A stretch of 64,000 bases of DNA from Bog-159 sp050011755 (GCA_050011755.1 JBEKIM010000005.1:1-64000); one strand, 5' to 3'. Counted from the stretch's first letter, positions 42,668 to 51,505 are shown. Notes: generated from the sequence alone by a model not told the origin. Program-made: numbers and translations.

Positions 42668-42853
42668 TTAGGAAGTGGCGGTGGTCGCCGCTGTGCTCAA
42701 TTCGCTGTTCCCGGTAACCCAGATTTCGCTGACGCTGGTCATCGGCCCGGTTACCAGCGCCGCAGTCGTCAGTGCGACGAAAGCCAGCAATAGTACGTAT
42801 TCGGTCAGATCCTGGCCATCCTCATCCCGCCATAGTTTCTTCCATTGTGACAT
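42668..42853 (-). CDS. Orphan Flp-type (type IVb) pilin
   Basis: A 61-residue prepilin from ATG 42853. A short charged leader (MSQWKKLWRDEDG) ends in the type IVb processing motif G/QDLTEY, followed by a hydrophobic stretch (VLLLAFVALTTAALVTG) and a short Thr/Ser/Ala-rich tail, the classic Flp/Fap layout. No tad assembly genes are in the window, so it must rely on a distant locus or be a relic. Confidence 0.85.
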   Translation of the reverse strand: MSQWKKLWRDEDGQDLTEYVLLLAFVALTTAALVTGPMTSVSEIWVTGNSELSTAATTATS

Positions 42854-43048
42854 GCCGCCTCCAGTAGCCCAATCGCCACATCCCACATTACAGTACCCGC
42901 GCCGCGGAGCGTACCCCGTATTCGGTTAACCGCAATCAGATAACCGAAGGTAATGAATAATCTGGGATCGCCTACCGCCTCGTCGGGGCCCTCCTTCGGT
43001 TCCGCCGCCCCCCGCTCCCCCTGTGCTATTCTCAAATCGCACCCGTAT

Positions 43049-43876
43049 ATGCGTCTTCGCACTGCCCTTGGCGTGGCTTTCCTGGGATTGGCCGCCTGGG
43101 GCTTTTTGCTGGCACAGGCGCCTTTCAAAGAATATCCCGCGCTCGAATACGAAAACTTCCCGATTCCTCCGGATTGGAATCAGAGGACCGAATGGACCCG
43201 CGCGCGGCTGCGATATCCCGATATTTACGGCTATCCTTTTGTCGATCTCCGCATGCGCGACGGCCAGCCGTTTCCCGGATATTGGACCATGGACTATCCG
43301 CGTTCCGATCGCCATCTGATGGCCGGTATCCGCCGCCTCACCCGCATCGACACGCGCTCCGTCGAAGAGGTCGTAAGCCTGGACGGGACCGGCGAGGTCT
43401 ACAACTGGCCCACGCTATACGCGGTCGAAGTCGGGCACTGGCGGTTGCCCGACGACCAAGCCGCCCAACTCCGCGAGTTTCTGCTCCGCGGCGGATTCCT
43501 CATGGTGGACGATTTCCACGGCACCAAGGAGTGGAATACGTTTGTCGAGAGCATGCACAAGGTGTTTCCCGACCGGGCGATCGTGGAGATCCCTAATAGC
43601 GATCCCATCTTTCACACGGTCTATGACCTGGACGAACGGTTTCAAGTGCCCGGCGCACAGTATTTCGATAGCGGAAAAACGTATGAGCAGGATGGGTACC
43701 AACCGCGTTGGCGCGCCATTTACGACGACAAGGGCCGCGTGATGGTGGCCATCTGCCACAACATGGACCTGGGCGACGCCTGGGAGTGGTCCGACGATGC
43801 CCGCTACTTCGAGAAGTGGGCCTCACTCGCGTACCGTATCGCGGTGGACTATTTTGTCTACGATCTGACTCACTAG
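43049..43876 (+). CDS. DUF4159 protein, second copy
   Basis: A 275-residue paralogue of the DUF4159 protein at 17284, with a leader (ALGVAFLGLAAWGFLLA) and the same blocks: MDYPRSDRHLMAGIRRLTRI, WPTLYAVEVG, LREFLLRGGFLMVDDFHGTK and GRVMVAICHNMDLGDAWEWSD. The first copy reads LREYLLRGGFFMCDDFHGTD in the same place, so the two are close relatives. No MoxR or VWA genes are near this copy; the gene is followed after one base by a predicted envelope protein. The ATG at 43049 is preferred because upstream codons are not conserved in the paralogue. Confidence 0.87.
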   Translation: MRLRTALGVAFLGLAAWGFLLAQAPFKEYPALEYENFPIPPDWNQRTEWTRARLRYPDIYGYPFVDLRMRDGQPFPGYWTMDYPRSDRHLMAGIRRLTRIDTRSVEEVVSLDGTGEVYNWPTLYAVEVGHWRLPDDQAAQLREFLLRGGFLMVDDFHGTKEWNTFVESMHKVFPDRAIVEIPNSDPIFHTVYDLDERFQVPGAQYFDSGKTYEQDGYQPRWRAIYDDKGRVMVAICHNMDLGDAWEWSDDARYFEKWASLAYRIAVDYFVYDLTH

Positions 43877-43877
43877 C

Positions 43878-44705
43878 TTGCGACCGATTGTCATAGCTGC
43901 GGCAGCTTTCATCCTGGCTGGTGGACTCGCGGGTGAAGATGCTCGCGAAATTGTCCGCAAGTCGGTGGAACTCGACCAGACAAACTGGCTGCGCATGCAG
44001 GATTACACCTGGATGGCGCGCTCCACCGAGCGGCATTTCGATTCGAACGGCAAGGTGAAATCGGCGGAGCGCAGCGCCTGGGAAACCGTGATGTTGGATG
44101 GCGAGCCGTACCGCCGCATGCTGGAGCGCAACGGAAACCCCCTCCCGCCCGCCGAAGACAAGAAGCAGCAGGATAAGCTGGATAAGACTGTGGCCCGGCT
44201 GGCGCACGAAACCGAAGAAGAAAAGCGGCGCCGGCTGGCGGACTATGAAACCCGCCGCCGGAAAGAGCGCGAGTTTCTGCGCGAGATACCCGACGCTTAC
44301 GACCTCCGCCTCGAAGGAGATGCACAAGTGGATGGCCGCGATACCTGGGTAATCGCCGGCACGGCCAAAGCCGCATACCGCCCCAAAGACAGAGACGCCA
44401 AATCGTTGCTCAAGATACGCGGCAAGCTCTGGATCGATAAGTCGAATTACCAGTGGGTCCGGCTGGAAGCCCGAACCACGGACACGATCTCATTCGGCTT
44501 GTTCCTGGCGCGCTTGAATCCGGGCGCCAGTGTGACATTCGAACAGACCATGGTCGCGGCCGATTTGTGGCTGCCGAAGCGCTTGTACATGAACGGCTCC
44601 GGAAGGCTCGGCCTGGTCAAGCGCATTGCCCTGGATCAGGAGATTACTTGGAGTAACTACCGTAAGTTCCAGGTAGACTCAAAGGTCGTGCCGCTCGAGC
44701 GCTAA
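43878..44705 (+). CDS. Exported protein, possibly LolA-like
   Basis: A 275-residue protein starting with TTG at 43878, one base after the DUF4159 stop. A signal peptide (IVIAAAAFILAGGLAG) leads to a beta-rich protein interrupted by a very charged helix (about 95-135, AEDKKQQDKLDKTVARLAHE and RRRLADYETRRRKEREF). The end, LKIRGKLWIDKSNYQWVRLEAR and DLWLPKRLYMNGSGR, resembles lipoprotein-sorting (LolA/LolB-like) beta sheets; I regard that as a suggestion only. Co-transcription with DUF4159 hints at a shared envelope function. Confidence 0.75.
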   Translation: MRPIVIAAAAFILAGGLAGEDAREIVRKSVELDQTNWLRMQDYTWMARSTERHFDSNGKVKSAERSAWETVMLDGEPYRRMLERNGNPLPPAEDKKQQDKLDKTVARLAHETEEEKRRRLADYETRRRKEREFLREIPDAYDLRLEGDAQVDGRDTWVIAGTAKAAYRPKDRDAKSLLKIRGKLWIDKSNYQWVRLEARTTDTISFGLFLARLNPGASVTFEQTMVAADLWLPKRLYMNGSGRLGLVKRIALDQEITWSNYRKFQVDSKVVPLER

Positions 44706-44746
44706 CTAATTATATTCTGAGCTAAGTGTGAGTTTTCATCGTAGCT

Positions 44747-44790
44747 CGTGGCGCACGCTTTAGCGTGCCGGCGGGACTTTTAAGTCCCGC
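44747..44790. repeat. Dispersed hairpin repeat, copy R5
   Basis: GCACGCT/AGCGTGC and GCGGGACTT/AAGTCCCGC hairpins in the standard left-end order. It lies between two convergent genes and its last base is followed at once by the stop codon of the minus-strand PEP-CTERM gene. Confidence 0.8.
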
Positions 44791-45219
44791 TTAAACCGGC
44801 CTTCTGAACCGCCGTACGCCGGCCAGGCCCAGCAAGCCGCCGGTCATCAGCAGGAGTGACACGGGTTCGGGTACGCAGCCTCTGTGGTCGGGTCCGTCCG
44901 CGCCATCGAGGGCGACCGTCGTCGAAATCTCGCCGGATGTCACCGGGCCGCTGACTACGGGCGCCGCGGGGAGCGCGGGTTCTGTGGGTGTTTCGCGCCC
45001 AATCGAGATCGTAGTCGCGGTTTCGCCGGTTGTGGTAAAGGAGGCCGAAGCATCCATCATCCCCGGCAGCAGCGATGCTGGCGCGATATCCATCGTGTCC
45101 CCAGTCGTTTTCGAGACTTGTCCCGGTAAGCTGGTCGCCGGCGAGATACAGGCGCTCAGCATGCCGGCGAAAAGTAACACTACAACCCGGTTGGCAGTCT
45201 TACTTCTTGCAAATGTCAT
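44791..45219 (-). CDS. PEP-CTERM protein with a lipobox
   Basis: A 142-residue exported protein. The start at 45219 is supported by a GGAGG site 9 bases upstream. The leader RVVVLLFAGMLSACISP contains a lipobox (LSAC, Cys about residue 24). The middle is low in complexity and rich in Thr, Ser, Ala and Pro. The end is a typical PEP-CTERM sorting signal: VPEPVSLLLMTGGLLGLAG then RRFRR. PEP-CTERM proteins are processed by an exosortase at the membrane; combination with a lipid anchor is unusual. It is divergent from the kinase gene. Confidence 0.82.
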   Translation of the reverse strand: MTFARSKTANRVVVLLFAGMLSACISPATSLPGQVSKTTGDTMDIAPASLLPGMMDASASFTTTGETATTISIGRETPTEPALPAAPVVSGPVTSGEISTTVALDGADGPDHRGCVPEPVSLLLMTGGLLGLAGVRRFRRPV

Positions 45220-45301
45220 ACTCTTGGTGTCCTCCGTCAAAGTGGTTTGAAATTGAAGTTTGCAGCATTACCAAAAGGAAGGCAAGGATTTCGAAGTACT
45301 A

Positions 45302-45390
45302 CCTGGGGCATGGATCGTACCGCCAGCCGCGCTAGTAGCTGGTACTCCGTCCGCGGCAGGCGCGGACCGGAGACGAACGCCTGCCCCAGG
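45302..45390. repeat. Multi-hairpin structure upstream of the Ser/Thr kinase
   Basis: CCTGGGGCA (45302-45310) pairs with TGCCCCAGG (45382-45390) to close a region with two inner hairpins (GTACCGCCAGC/GCTGGTAC and TCCGCG/CGCGGA, approximate). The right arm ends 18 bases before the kinase ATG, so the structure would lie in its leader RNA. It is built like the dispersed repeats, with some shared words (GGGGCA, GCCTGC). Confidence 0.55.
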
Positions 45391-45408
45391 ATGTAAACTG
45401 GAGTCACG

Positions 45409-46461
45409 ATGGTTTACGCGATCGGCGATAACGTGGGCGATTACCAGGTTGTCGGACAACTCGGATCGGGCGGCATGGGTGTAGTCTACAAAGTCCGGAA
45501 CGTGCTTACCGATCGGGTGGAAGCCATGAAAGTGCTGCTGCCCAATCTGGAAGCGGCCCCGGACCTGGCGGAACGCTTCAGCCGCGAGATCAAGGTGCAC
45601 GCCAGCCTGGCGCACCCGAACATTGCCGCCCTACACACGGCCGTTCGGGTCCATGGCCAGTTACTGATGATTATGGAATGGGTGGAGGGCGTCACCCTCC
45701 GCGATCGGTTGAAGCACGGCCCCATCGAGGTACGCGAAGGGGTGCACTACTGCTGTCAGGTACTCTCGGCCTTGAGCTACGCCCACCAGCGCGGCATCGT
45801 CCATCGCGATATCAAGCCGGCCAACATCATGATTGGGCCGGAGAAGCAGGTCAAAGTAATGGACTTCGGAATCGCGGCGGTGAAGGGCGCCAGCCATCTG
45901 ACCCTGACCGGCATGGCGCTGGGATCGCTGCACTACATGTCGCCCGAACAGGTGAAATCGGCCCCGGCGGATGCCCGATCGGACCTCTATTCGGTGGGTG
46001 TGACCCTTTACGAGATGATGACGGGCCGGTGTCCCATCGAGGGCGACAGCGAGTACGCCATCATGACGGCGCACGTGAGCCTGGCGCCGCCGCCGCCGGA
46101 TGCGGTCAATCCGCGACTGCCGGCAGCGCTATCGTCCATGATTCTGCGGGCTCTGGAGAAACGGCCCGAGGACCGCTTTCAGACCGCTGCCGATTTCCGG
46201 TCCGCTTTGGAATCTATCGAATCACAGTCGCACGCGGTTACCCGCACCAGCGCGCCGGTAGCGGCAATAGGAGCGGCCTGGGACGCCGGCGCGCTGGAAA
46301 GCGCGGCGAAAGAATTGGCCAAGTACATCGGACCGTTGGCTAAGATTATCGTCCAGCGCGCAGCCAAACGCGTGCAAACCTTGCGCCAGTTATACGACGA
46401 AATCGCCCTTGAAATCCCCTCGGCCGCGGACCGCGCCAAGTTCTTGGCCAAGAGACCGTAA
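45409..46461 (+). CDS. Hanks-type Ser/Thr protein kinase
   Basis: A 350-residue soluble kinase. All key motifs are in place: glycine loop GQLGSGGMGVVY (about 17-28), Lys in AMKVL, catalytic loop HRDIKPANIM, DFGIA, SPEQ and the DLYSVGVTLYEMMTGR helix. The kinase domain ends near residue 270; about 80 helical residues follow without a membrane segment or sensor domain. The gene ends exactly where the opposite-strand haem-binding HAMP gene ends. It may be governed by the hairpin structure in its leader. Confidence 0.94.
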   Translation: MVYAIGDNVGDYQVVGQLGSGGMGVVYKVRNVLTDRVEAMKVLLPNLEAAPDLAERFSREIKVHASLAHPNIAALHTAVRVHGQLLMIMEWVEGVTLRDRLKHGPIEVREGVHYCCQVLSALSYAHQRGIVHRDIKPANIMIGPEKQVKVMDFGIAAVKGASHLTLTGMALGSLHYMSPEQVKSAPADARSDLYSVGVTLYEMMTGRCPIEGDSEYAIMTAHVSLAPPPPDAVNPRLPAALSSMILRALEKRPEDRFQTAADFRSALESIESQSHAVTRTSAPVAAIGAAWDAGALESAAKELAKYIGPLAKIIVQRAAKRVQTLRQLYDEIALEIPSAADRAKFLAKRP

Positions 46462-47349
46462 CTACGACTCCAGAAGCTTAATGGCTTTGGCCAGGCTTAG
46501 TTGCATGCGGTTGAAGGAACCGGCCAGAATCGAAATCTCATCGCTGCCCTTGACGGGCAATTCCTCCACATTCGTGTCGCCTTTACTGATCCGGTCGGCC
46601 ATTGCGGATAGCTTCGAGACAGGCCTTATCACGATTAGGATTAGTGCCAGATCCAATGCCACCAGGGTAAGCAGGGCGGTCGCTCCCACATAGATCAGCA
46701 TATCCCGGAAAGCGCGATCCGCCACCGCGATGGGAAGGGCGGCCGGCACGGATACGATCTGCGCGCCGACCACCTCATTGAGTTTCCAGCCGAAGCCGTT
46801 GTTGCTCCCGTACACCGCCAGCATCGGCGCCGGCGCCCGCGCCGGAATGGAGTGGCATTCCATGCAAGCCGGGCCGGCCACAATCGGCCGCGCCAGAAAC
46901 CAGGAGACTCCCGTAGGTGTGTCGCGATGGCCGATGAATCGTTTCTTGCCGGGATCGTCGCGAAAGGTGCGGATGATGTCGGACTCCCAGTCCGCGGGAC
47001 GGTCCCGCAGGTCCGTGGGATTGAGCGTAGCCTCTTTATAACTGTAATCCGGGAAGTTGACGCGCAAATAGTTGAAGCTCTCCGTTGCCGCGTAAGCCGG
47101 CACCGTCTGCGGAAAGAAGATTCTCTTGCGCAGCTCATCGCGGGTCAGTTGCGGCGCGATCTGCTTGGTCGTGTAAGTGCGCATCGCGGTCGCCGTCTCC
47201 ATCATCAGCTCCGCGTTTTGCAGCACCTGATCGGTGGCGTTTGTGCGCAGGAAGGAATGCGCGAACCAGGCCGCGCACCCCAGTCCCCCCCCAAAAACCA
47301 GAATAAATACCAGGCTGAACTTTACCAGTAGCTTCATGCGTTTGTTCAT
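46462..47349 (-). CDS. DUF3365/Tll0287-like haem-binding HAMP protein
   Basis: A 295-residue membrane protein with helices at about 8-30 and 218-240, enclosing a periplasmic Tll0287-like (DUF3365) domain (about 35-205). A c-type haem motif CMECH is at residues 162-166. A HAMP domain follows the second helix (RPVSKLSAMADRISKGD) and the protein stops soon after, with no kinase, cyclase or methyl-accepting domain. It is therefore a receptor with no output of its own, suggesting that an interacting partner such as the facing Ser/Thr kinase transmits the signal. Its stop abuts the kinase stop with no gap. Confidence 0.87.
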   Translation of the reverse strand: MNKRMKLLVKFSLVFILVFGGGLGCAAWFAHSFLRTNATDQVLQNAELMMETATAMRTYTTKQIAPQLTRDELRKRIFFPQTVPAYAATESFNYLRVNFPDYSYKEATLNPTDLRDRPADWESDIIRTFRDDPGKKRFIGHRDTPTGVSWFLARPIVAGPACMECHSIPARAPAPMLAVYGSNNGFGWKLNEVVGAQIVSVPAALPIAVADRAFRDMLIYVGATALLTLVALDLALILIVIRPVSKLSAMADRISKGDTNVEELPVKGSDEISILAGSFNRMQLSLAKAIKLLES

Positions 47350-47408
47350 TCAGCATACAGAGGACGGGGACGCTTGTAAAGCGATGAGCCCTCGGAACCC
47401 TCGGAATC

Positions 47409-47560
47409 CGTGGCGCACCGTTGAAAACCCAATTGGGGGGCGGGCAATCATGCCAGGATTGGCCGCCCTCCAAATTGAGTTTTCATCGCATTTGGTGGCC
47501 CGCAGGGCCATCCTGACACGCTTCAGCGTGCCGGCGATACTCTTAAGTCCCGCTGTGGCG
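47409..47560. repeat. Degenerate dispersed repeat, copy R6
   Basis: Partial modules CGTGGCGCAC, GGGCGGGCAATCATGCC, TGGCCC/GGGCCA and ACGCTTCAGCGTGCCGGCG are present, together with a 16-base imperfect inverted repeat (TGAAAACCCAATTGGG with CCAAATTGAGTTTTCA). Unlike other copies it lies between divergent genes, in what should be a promoter region, and ends 27 bases before the cupin start. Confidence 0.65.
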
Positions 47561-47586
47561 CTTGCGGATAAACTAAGGAAATACAC

Positions 47587-47961
47587 ATGCCTGAACTGAT
47601 CCAGAAACCGGCCATCATCGCGTCGGCCGGCAACCTTCCCAAGCGCATTGCGGAGTACATCGGGCTCGTCAATTCCGCGACTGAAGCGCTGAGCATCGCC
47701 CGCATGGAGAGTCCCCAGGGTTGGATCGAGCCCGGCCAAACCCCCGAATTCGACGAGTACACCGTAGTATTGCGGGGCGCGCTACGCGTCGAGACCACTG
47801 CGGGGACTTTCGACGTGCAGGCCGGCCAGGCGATCGTCGCTCATCGCGGCGAGTGGGTTCGCTACAGCACGCCGGAGCCCGGCGGCGCGGAATACATTGC
47901 CGTATGCCTCCCCGCCTTCTCGCCGCGGTTAGTGCATCGCGAGCCTTCGCCCGATCAGTAA
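47587..47961 (+). CDS. Cupin domain protein
   Basis: A 124-residue single cupin. The barrel strands are EYTVVLRGALRVETTAGTFDV and AGQAIVAHRGEWVRYSTPEPGGAEYIAVCLP. The canonical first motif with two His is altered (EFDEYTVV), so its metal site is incomplete or different. No signal peptide. The last 7 bases overlap the convergent TonB receptor gene. Function unknown. Confidence 0.85.
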   Translation: MPELIQKPAIIASAGNLPKRIAEYIGLVNSATEALSIARMESPQGWIEPGQTPEFDEYTVVLRGALRVETTAGTFDVQAGQAIVAHRGEWVRYSTPEPGGAEYIAVCLPAFSPRLVHREPSPDQ

Positions 47962-50900
47962 ATCACCTTCAACGAAAACTGGATCTGCCTGGAGTTGCTC
48001 GCCGTGCGGCTGATTTCGCCGAAGCCCGGTCCCAGCACCGTGTTCGAAGGCAGGCCGAAGTTCACGATGTTGAACACATTAAAGAACTCGGCACGGAATT
48101 GCAGTGACGCGCGCGCCGCGCCGGCCCGCTCCAGCAAAGGCGTATCCTTGATCAACGCCAGATCGAAGTCGCGCATCCCCGGACCGCGGAACGTATTGCG
48201 GCCCAGCGTACCGAATATGCCGCTGTTCGGCCCGGTCCCGCCCGGCACATCGATGGGAATCGAAAAGAACGACGCATTATTAGCGCCCAGTCCGAAGTAG
48301 TCCTCGCGCACCGTCCGGCTGGTCGAGAGCACCGGCGTGCCTATCTGATCGGGCCGATCCGTGCCCATCGAACCTGCACCGGTCTGTTGAATCCCGGAAT
48401 AGATGGTGAAGGGAGGGCCGCTCTGCAAGGTTCCGATGCCCAACACCTGCCATCCCTTGGTGAGCGTCTGGCCTAAGGGCCGCAGGAATGGCACGCGGTC
48501 GGCGTGCAGGTCCTGGAAGAGGCTGAACGCCAGGGCATTCCGGATATCGAAGTTCGAGGGCCCTTTGTCCAGGCGCGCGTTCAAAGGGTCTTCCGGCGCG
48601 GTCTGCGCCACCGCCCCGGACGCCCCGGAGATGAAGCCGCCGATCACCGCGCTCGAATCGTCGATCGACTTCGAAAACGTATAGCTGGCCTGCACGCCGA
48701 GCCCCGAGGCCGTGAGGTTCTGTTGCATGGATACCTGCAGGGCGTGATACGAGGAATGCGAGCGGTTGTCAATCTCGGACACCGGCCCGTATCCGCCTGT
48801 GATGTGTCCCGCCGAATCGAATTGCGTGTAGGGTGCGAAGGCTGCGCCGGCTCCGGAAAATCCGTTGGGGAAATCCACTGCGGGCAGCTTGATGCCGGCG
48901 GTGCCCACATAGCCCGCGTTGACGGTTGCGCCGCCCAGTTTCTGTTCGATACCGGCGGTCCAGGTGGCGATATAGCCGCTCTTGAAATCGGGCGAAATAC
49001 CTTGGATGAAAAACGGCGTGACCCCCTGTCCGGGCGATAGCGCGGCCAGGTCCTGCTGGTAGCGGAGCAGGTCCATGAGGGTGTTGGCCGGCACCTGCTT
49101 GGAATCGCCGGAGGCAAACACGGGCGCTCCGCCGGTGGTATAGACCGTGGGCAACTGCTGCGGTGTGATGACCGTGCCGAAGTTGATGGGCTGCCCCGGC
49201 ACGGCGTTCAGATGCGGATACACGACGAAGGGTGTGGCGCCGGTAAGGAAGTTATCCTGCCACAAATTGACCAGCAGCGTGGTGATCGCGCCGCCCACGT
49301 GGACCGTGGTGTTGCTGGCCGCCCGCCAGTCGACCGAGAGGCGCGGACCCCAGCCGTTGCGATCCAGTTTGTATCCCGGCTGCGGGTTGATGAGCAATTC
49401 CGAACCGGGCGTGGTGCCCGGGGCGGGATCGAGCACCGGGGCCGAAGTGCGCTTATCGGATTCGCGGATGGGGCTGGTGATCTCATAGCGCAGGCCATAG
49501 TTCAGGGTGAGGCGATCCGCTACTTTCCAGGCGTCCTGCGCGTAGACGTTGTAGGAATCGCGATGGATGGCGGAATCGCCGATGCTGGCGCCCTGTGCGA
49601 AGATGGACGGCGCTACGGCAGACTGGTAGGAAAACGCGCTGGCCTCGAGCAGGCCGGTGAGGGCGTCGGGCAGCGGATCGCCAATCACGATGTCGTGCGT
49701 CCCGCTCGCGGAACGGATGGGGACTGTGGCATACGCAGGTCCACCGCCAAACTGGTACTGTCCGTTGGGACTGATGCCGAATACCGTGGTGTCGCGGTTG
49801 CCGCGCACCTCTCCGCCGGCCTTTATGGTGTGCCGGCCGCGTATCCATTGGAAGTTCTGGCGAATCTGAAACAGGTTGCCGTAGGCCGCCATCACGGAGC
49901 CGGCCGCGGCGTTGAAGGCCTCGTAGGAGCCGTCGCCGAATGTCAGCGCCGGATCGGTGCGGTCCACCGTGGGAAACGAGGGCGTGGTGCGCGTGAAACT
50001 GATCCCGGATTCCATCGTGAAGGTGGGTGAAGGCACGCGCGTATAGGAGATCGCCGCGTTGCGCTGGTGGTCGAGGAAGCCTACCGCGAACTCCGGGTCG
50101 ATGGCCGTCTGGCTGGGATTCGTCGTGGGGCCCGTGACGTTAGCCATCGTGAAACGTCCGAACAGCCGCGACTTATCGGAGATCTGGTGATCGATGCGCA
50201 GCGAAAACTGATCCGAAACCGTGGTGACTTTCGAAGAAGTGGCGTAAGTGCGCGCGGCGTAAGGGCCGGTGGGATCGTTTGGCAGCGGATAGCGCGCCAG
50301 AATCTTGGCGATGCGCGGATCCACCGGCACAATCAGCGTATCGCCCGGGAATGCTGTAGTATCCAGGCCGGAGCGCTCCGCGGCCGTGGGAACCGGGATC
50401 ACCTCGGTATCGCCCAGCACTTGCCGGAAACCCTGGTATTCCGCGAAATAGAACGTTCGATTGCGGCCGTTGTATAAGCCCGGAATCACGACTGGCCCCC
50501 CGTTGGTCAATCCGAATTCGTTGCGGATGAAAGGCGGAATACGTTCCGGCTGCGCCAGGGATTGCCGGTCGAAGAAGTTGCGCGCATCGAGTGCCGCGTT
50601 GCGCAGGAACTCGAACACCGAGCCGTGCAGTTCGTTGGTTCCGGACCGTGTGATGATATCGGTGAAGCCGGCCGCGCCGCGTCCGATCTCGGCGGGCATC
50701 CAGCCGGAGCTCGACCGGATCTCTTCCACCGCATCCACGTTGAAGTTCGTGAATGTGGCGCCGCCGATCTCGGGATCGCTCGAATCCGCGCCGTCCATGG
50801 CGAAAACGGCCGCCGTGCCGCGCTGTCCGTTGACGGCAAATTGCTGCGTGAAATTCGCGGCCCCGTTCGTATCGGTCATGGTGCCCGCGGCCAGCAACAG

Positions 50901-51335
50901 CAGTTGGCTGAAGTCGCGCTTATTTAGCGGCAGCTCGGAGACGGCTTTCGCGGATAGCTTTTCGCCCCCCGTGCCCTCGCGCGTCTGTGCTTCGCCGGCC
51001 AGCGAGAGCGCGTGGCCCGCCGATAACTCCAGGATGGCTCCGGAATCGCGCGGCAGTTGGACTTTTTGTGGGCTAACGGCCGCCACGCCCTGGTATTCGA
51101 CGGCCACCGTGTATTCCCCAGGGGCCAGCGCCGCAAACGTGAAAGTGCCGTCCTTCGCGGTGGTCGCGGTTTCACGCCGGCCGCCGGATTCCAGACGCAC
51201 CACGGCCCCGGAAATCGGCTGGCGATGGTCGTCTCGTAGTAAGCCGGTCCACGGCTTGAGTTCGCTCTGGGCGGTGGCGGACGCGCCGGCCAATAACACG
51301 ATTCCGGCGATCGCGGTCAATTGACTGATAGGCAA
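47955..51335 (-). CDS. TonB-dependent receptor, Oar-like
   Basis: A 1126-residue outer-membrane protein. A signal peptide (LTAIAGIVLLAGASATAQ) is followed by a carboxypeptidase-regulatory-like domain (about 25-100; GAVVRLESGGRRETATTAKDG, APGEYTVAVEY), a plug domain (about 115-245; LPLNKRDFSQLLLLAAG, FNVDAVEEIRSSSGWMPAEI, DIITRSGTNELHGSVFEFL) and a 22-strand-type barrel ending in an aromatic residue (FSLKVIY). This layout is that of the Oar-like receptors that are highly expanded in Solibacter and bind large extracellular substrates. Start TTG at 51335 has no clear ribosome-binding site because a dispersed repeat (R8) begins 13 bases upstream; the native leader may have been altered. Confidence 0.88.
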   Translation of the reverse strand: MPISQLTAIAGIVLLAGASATAQSELKPWTGLLRDDHRQPISGAVVRLESGGRRETATTAKDGTFTFAALAPGEYTVAVEYQGVAAVSPQKVQLPRDSGAILELSAGHALSLAGEAQTREGTGGEKLSAKAVSELPLNKRDFSQLLLLAAGTMTDTNGAANFTQQFAVNGQRGTAAVFAMDGADSSDPEIGGATFTNFNVDAVEEIRSSSGWMPAEIGRGAAGFTDIITRSGTNELHGSVFEFLRNAALDARNFFDRQSLAQPERIPPFIRNEFGLTNGGPVVIPGLYNGRNRTFYFAEYQGFRQVLGDTEVIPVPTAAERSGLDTTAFPGDTLIVPVDPRIAKILARYPLPNDPTGPYAARTYATSSKVTTVSDQFSLRIDHQISDKSRLFGRFTMANVTGPTTNPSQTAIDPEFAVGFLDHQRNAAISYTRVPSPTFTMESGISFTRTTPSFPTVDRTDPALTFGDGSYEAFNAAAGSVMAAYGNLFQIRQNFQWIRGRHTIKAGGEVRGNRDTTVFGISPNGQYQFGGGPAYATVPIRSASGTHDIVIGDPLPDALTGLLEASAFSYQSAVAPSIFAQGASIGDSAIHRDSYNVYAQDAWKVADRLTLNYGLRYEITSPIRESDKRTSAPVLDPAPGTTPGSELLINPQPGYKLDRNGWGPRLSVDWRAASNTTVHVGGAITTLLVNLWQDNFLTGATPFVVYPHLNAVPGQPINFGTVITPQQLPTVYTTGGAPVFASGDSKQVPANTLMDLLRYQQDLAALSPGQGVTPFFIQGISPDFKSGYIATWTAGIEQKLGGATVNAGYVGTAGIKLPAVDFPNGFSGAGAAFAPYTQFDSAGHITGGYGPVSEIDNRSHSSYHALQVSMQQNLTASGLGVQASYTFSKSIDDSSAVIGGFISGASGAVAQTAPEDPLNARLDKGPSNFDIRNALAFSLFQDLHADRVPFLRPLGQTLTKGWQVLGIGTLQSGPPFTIYSGIQQTGAGSMGTDRPDQIGTPVLSTSRTVREDYFGLGANNASFFSIPIDVPGGTGPNSGIFGTLGRNTFRGPGMRDFDLALIKDTPLLERAGAARASLQFRAEFFNVFNIVNFGLPSNTVLGPGFGEISRTASNSRQIQFSLKVIY

Positions 51336-51347
51336 ACATTAGCATAG

Positions 51348-51413
51348 CGTGGCGCACGCTTCAGCGTGCCGGCGGGACTTTTAAGTCCCGCCGCTGTCGG
51401 TTTTAGCCGACAG
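51348..51413. repeat. Dispersed hairpin repeat, copy R8
   Basis: Left-end modules GCACGCT/AGCGTGC and GCGGGACTT/AAGTCCCGC plus CTGTCGG/CCGACAG (51394-51413). The copy lies 17 bases beyond the ancestral stop (51431) of the upstream gene and 12 bases before the TonB receptor start. Confidence 0.8.
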
Positions 51414-51505
51414 AACGGGCGAACCAAAGCTCAGCCGCGTCCCCGCATCCACGCACGCGCCCGTGCCACCGCCGCGTCGCGCTCCGCAAGGGGCATCCGA
51501 TCCCA

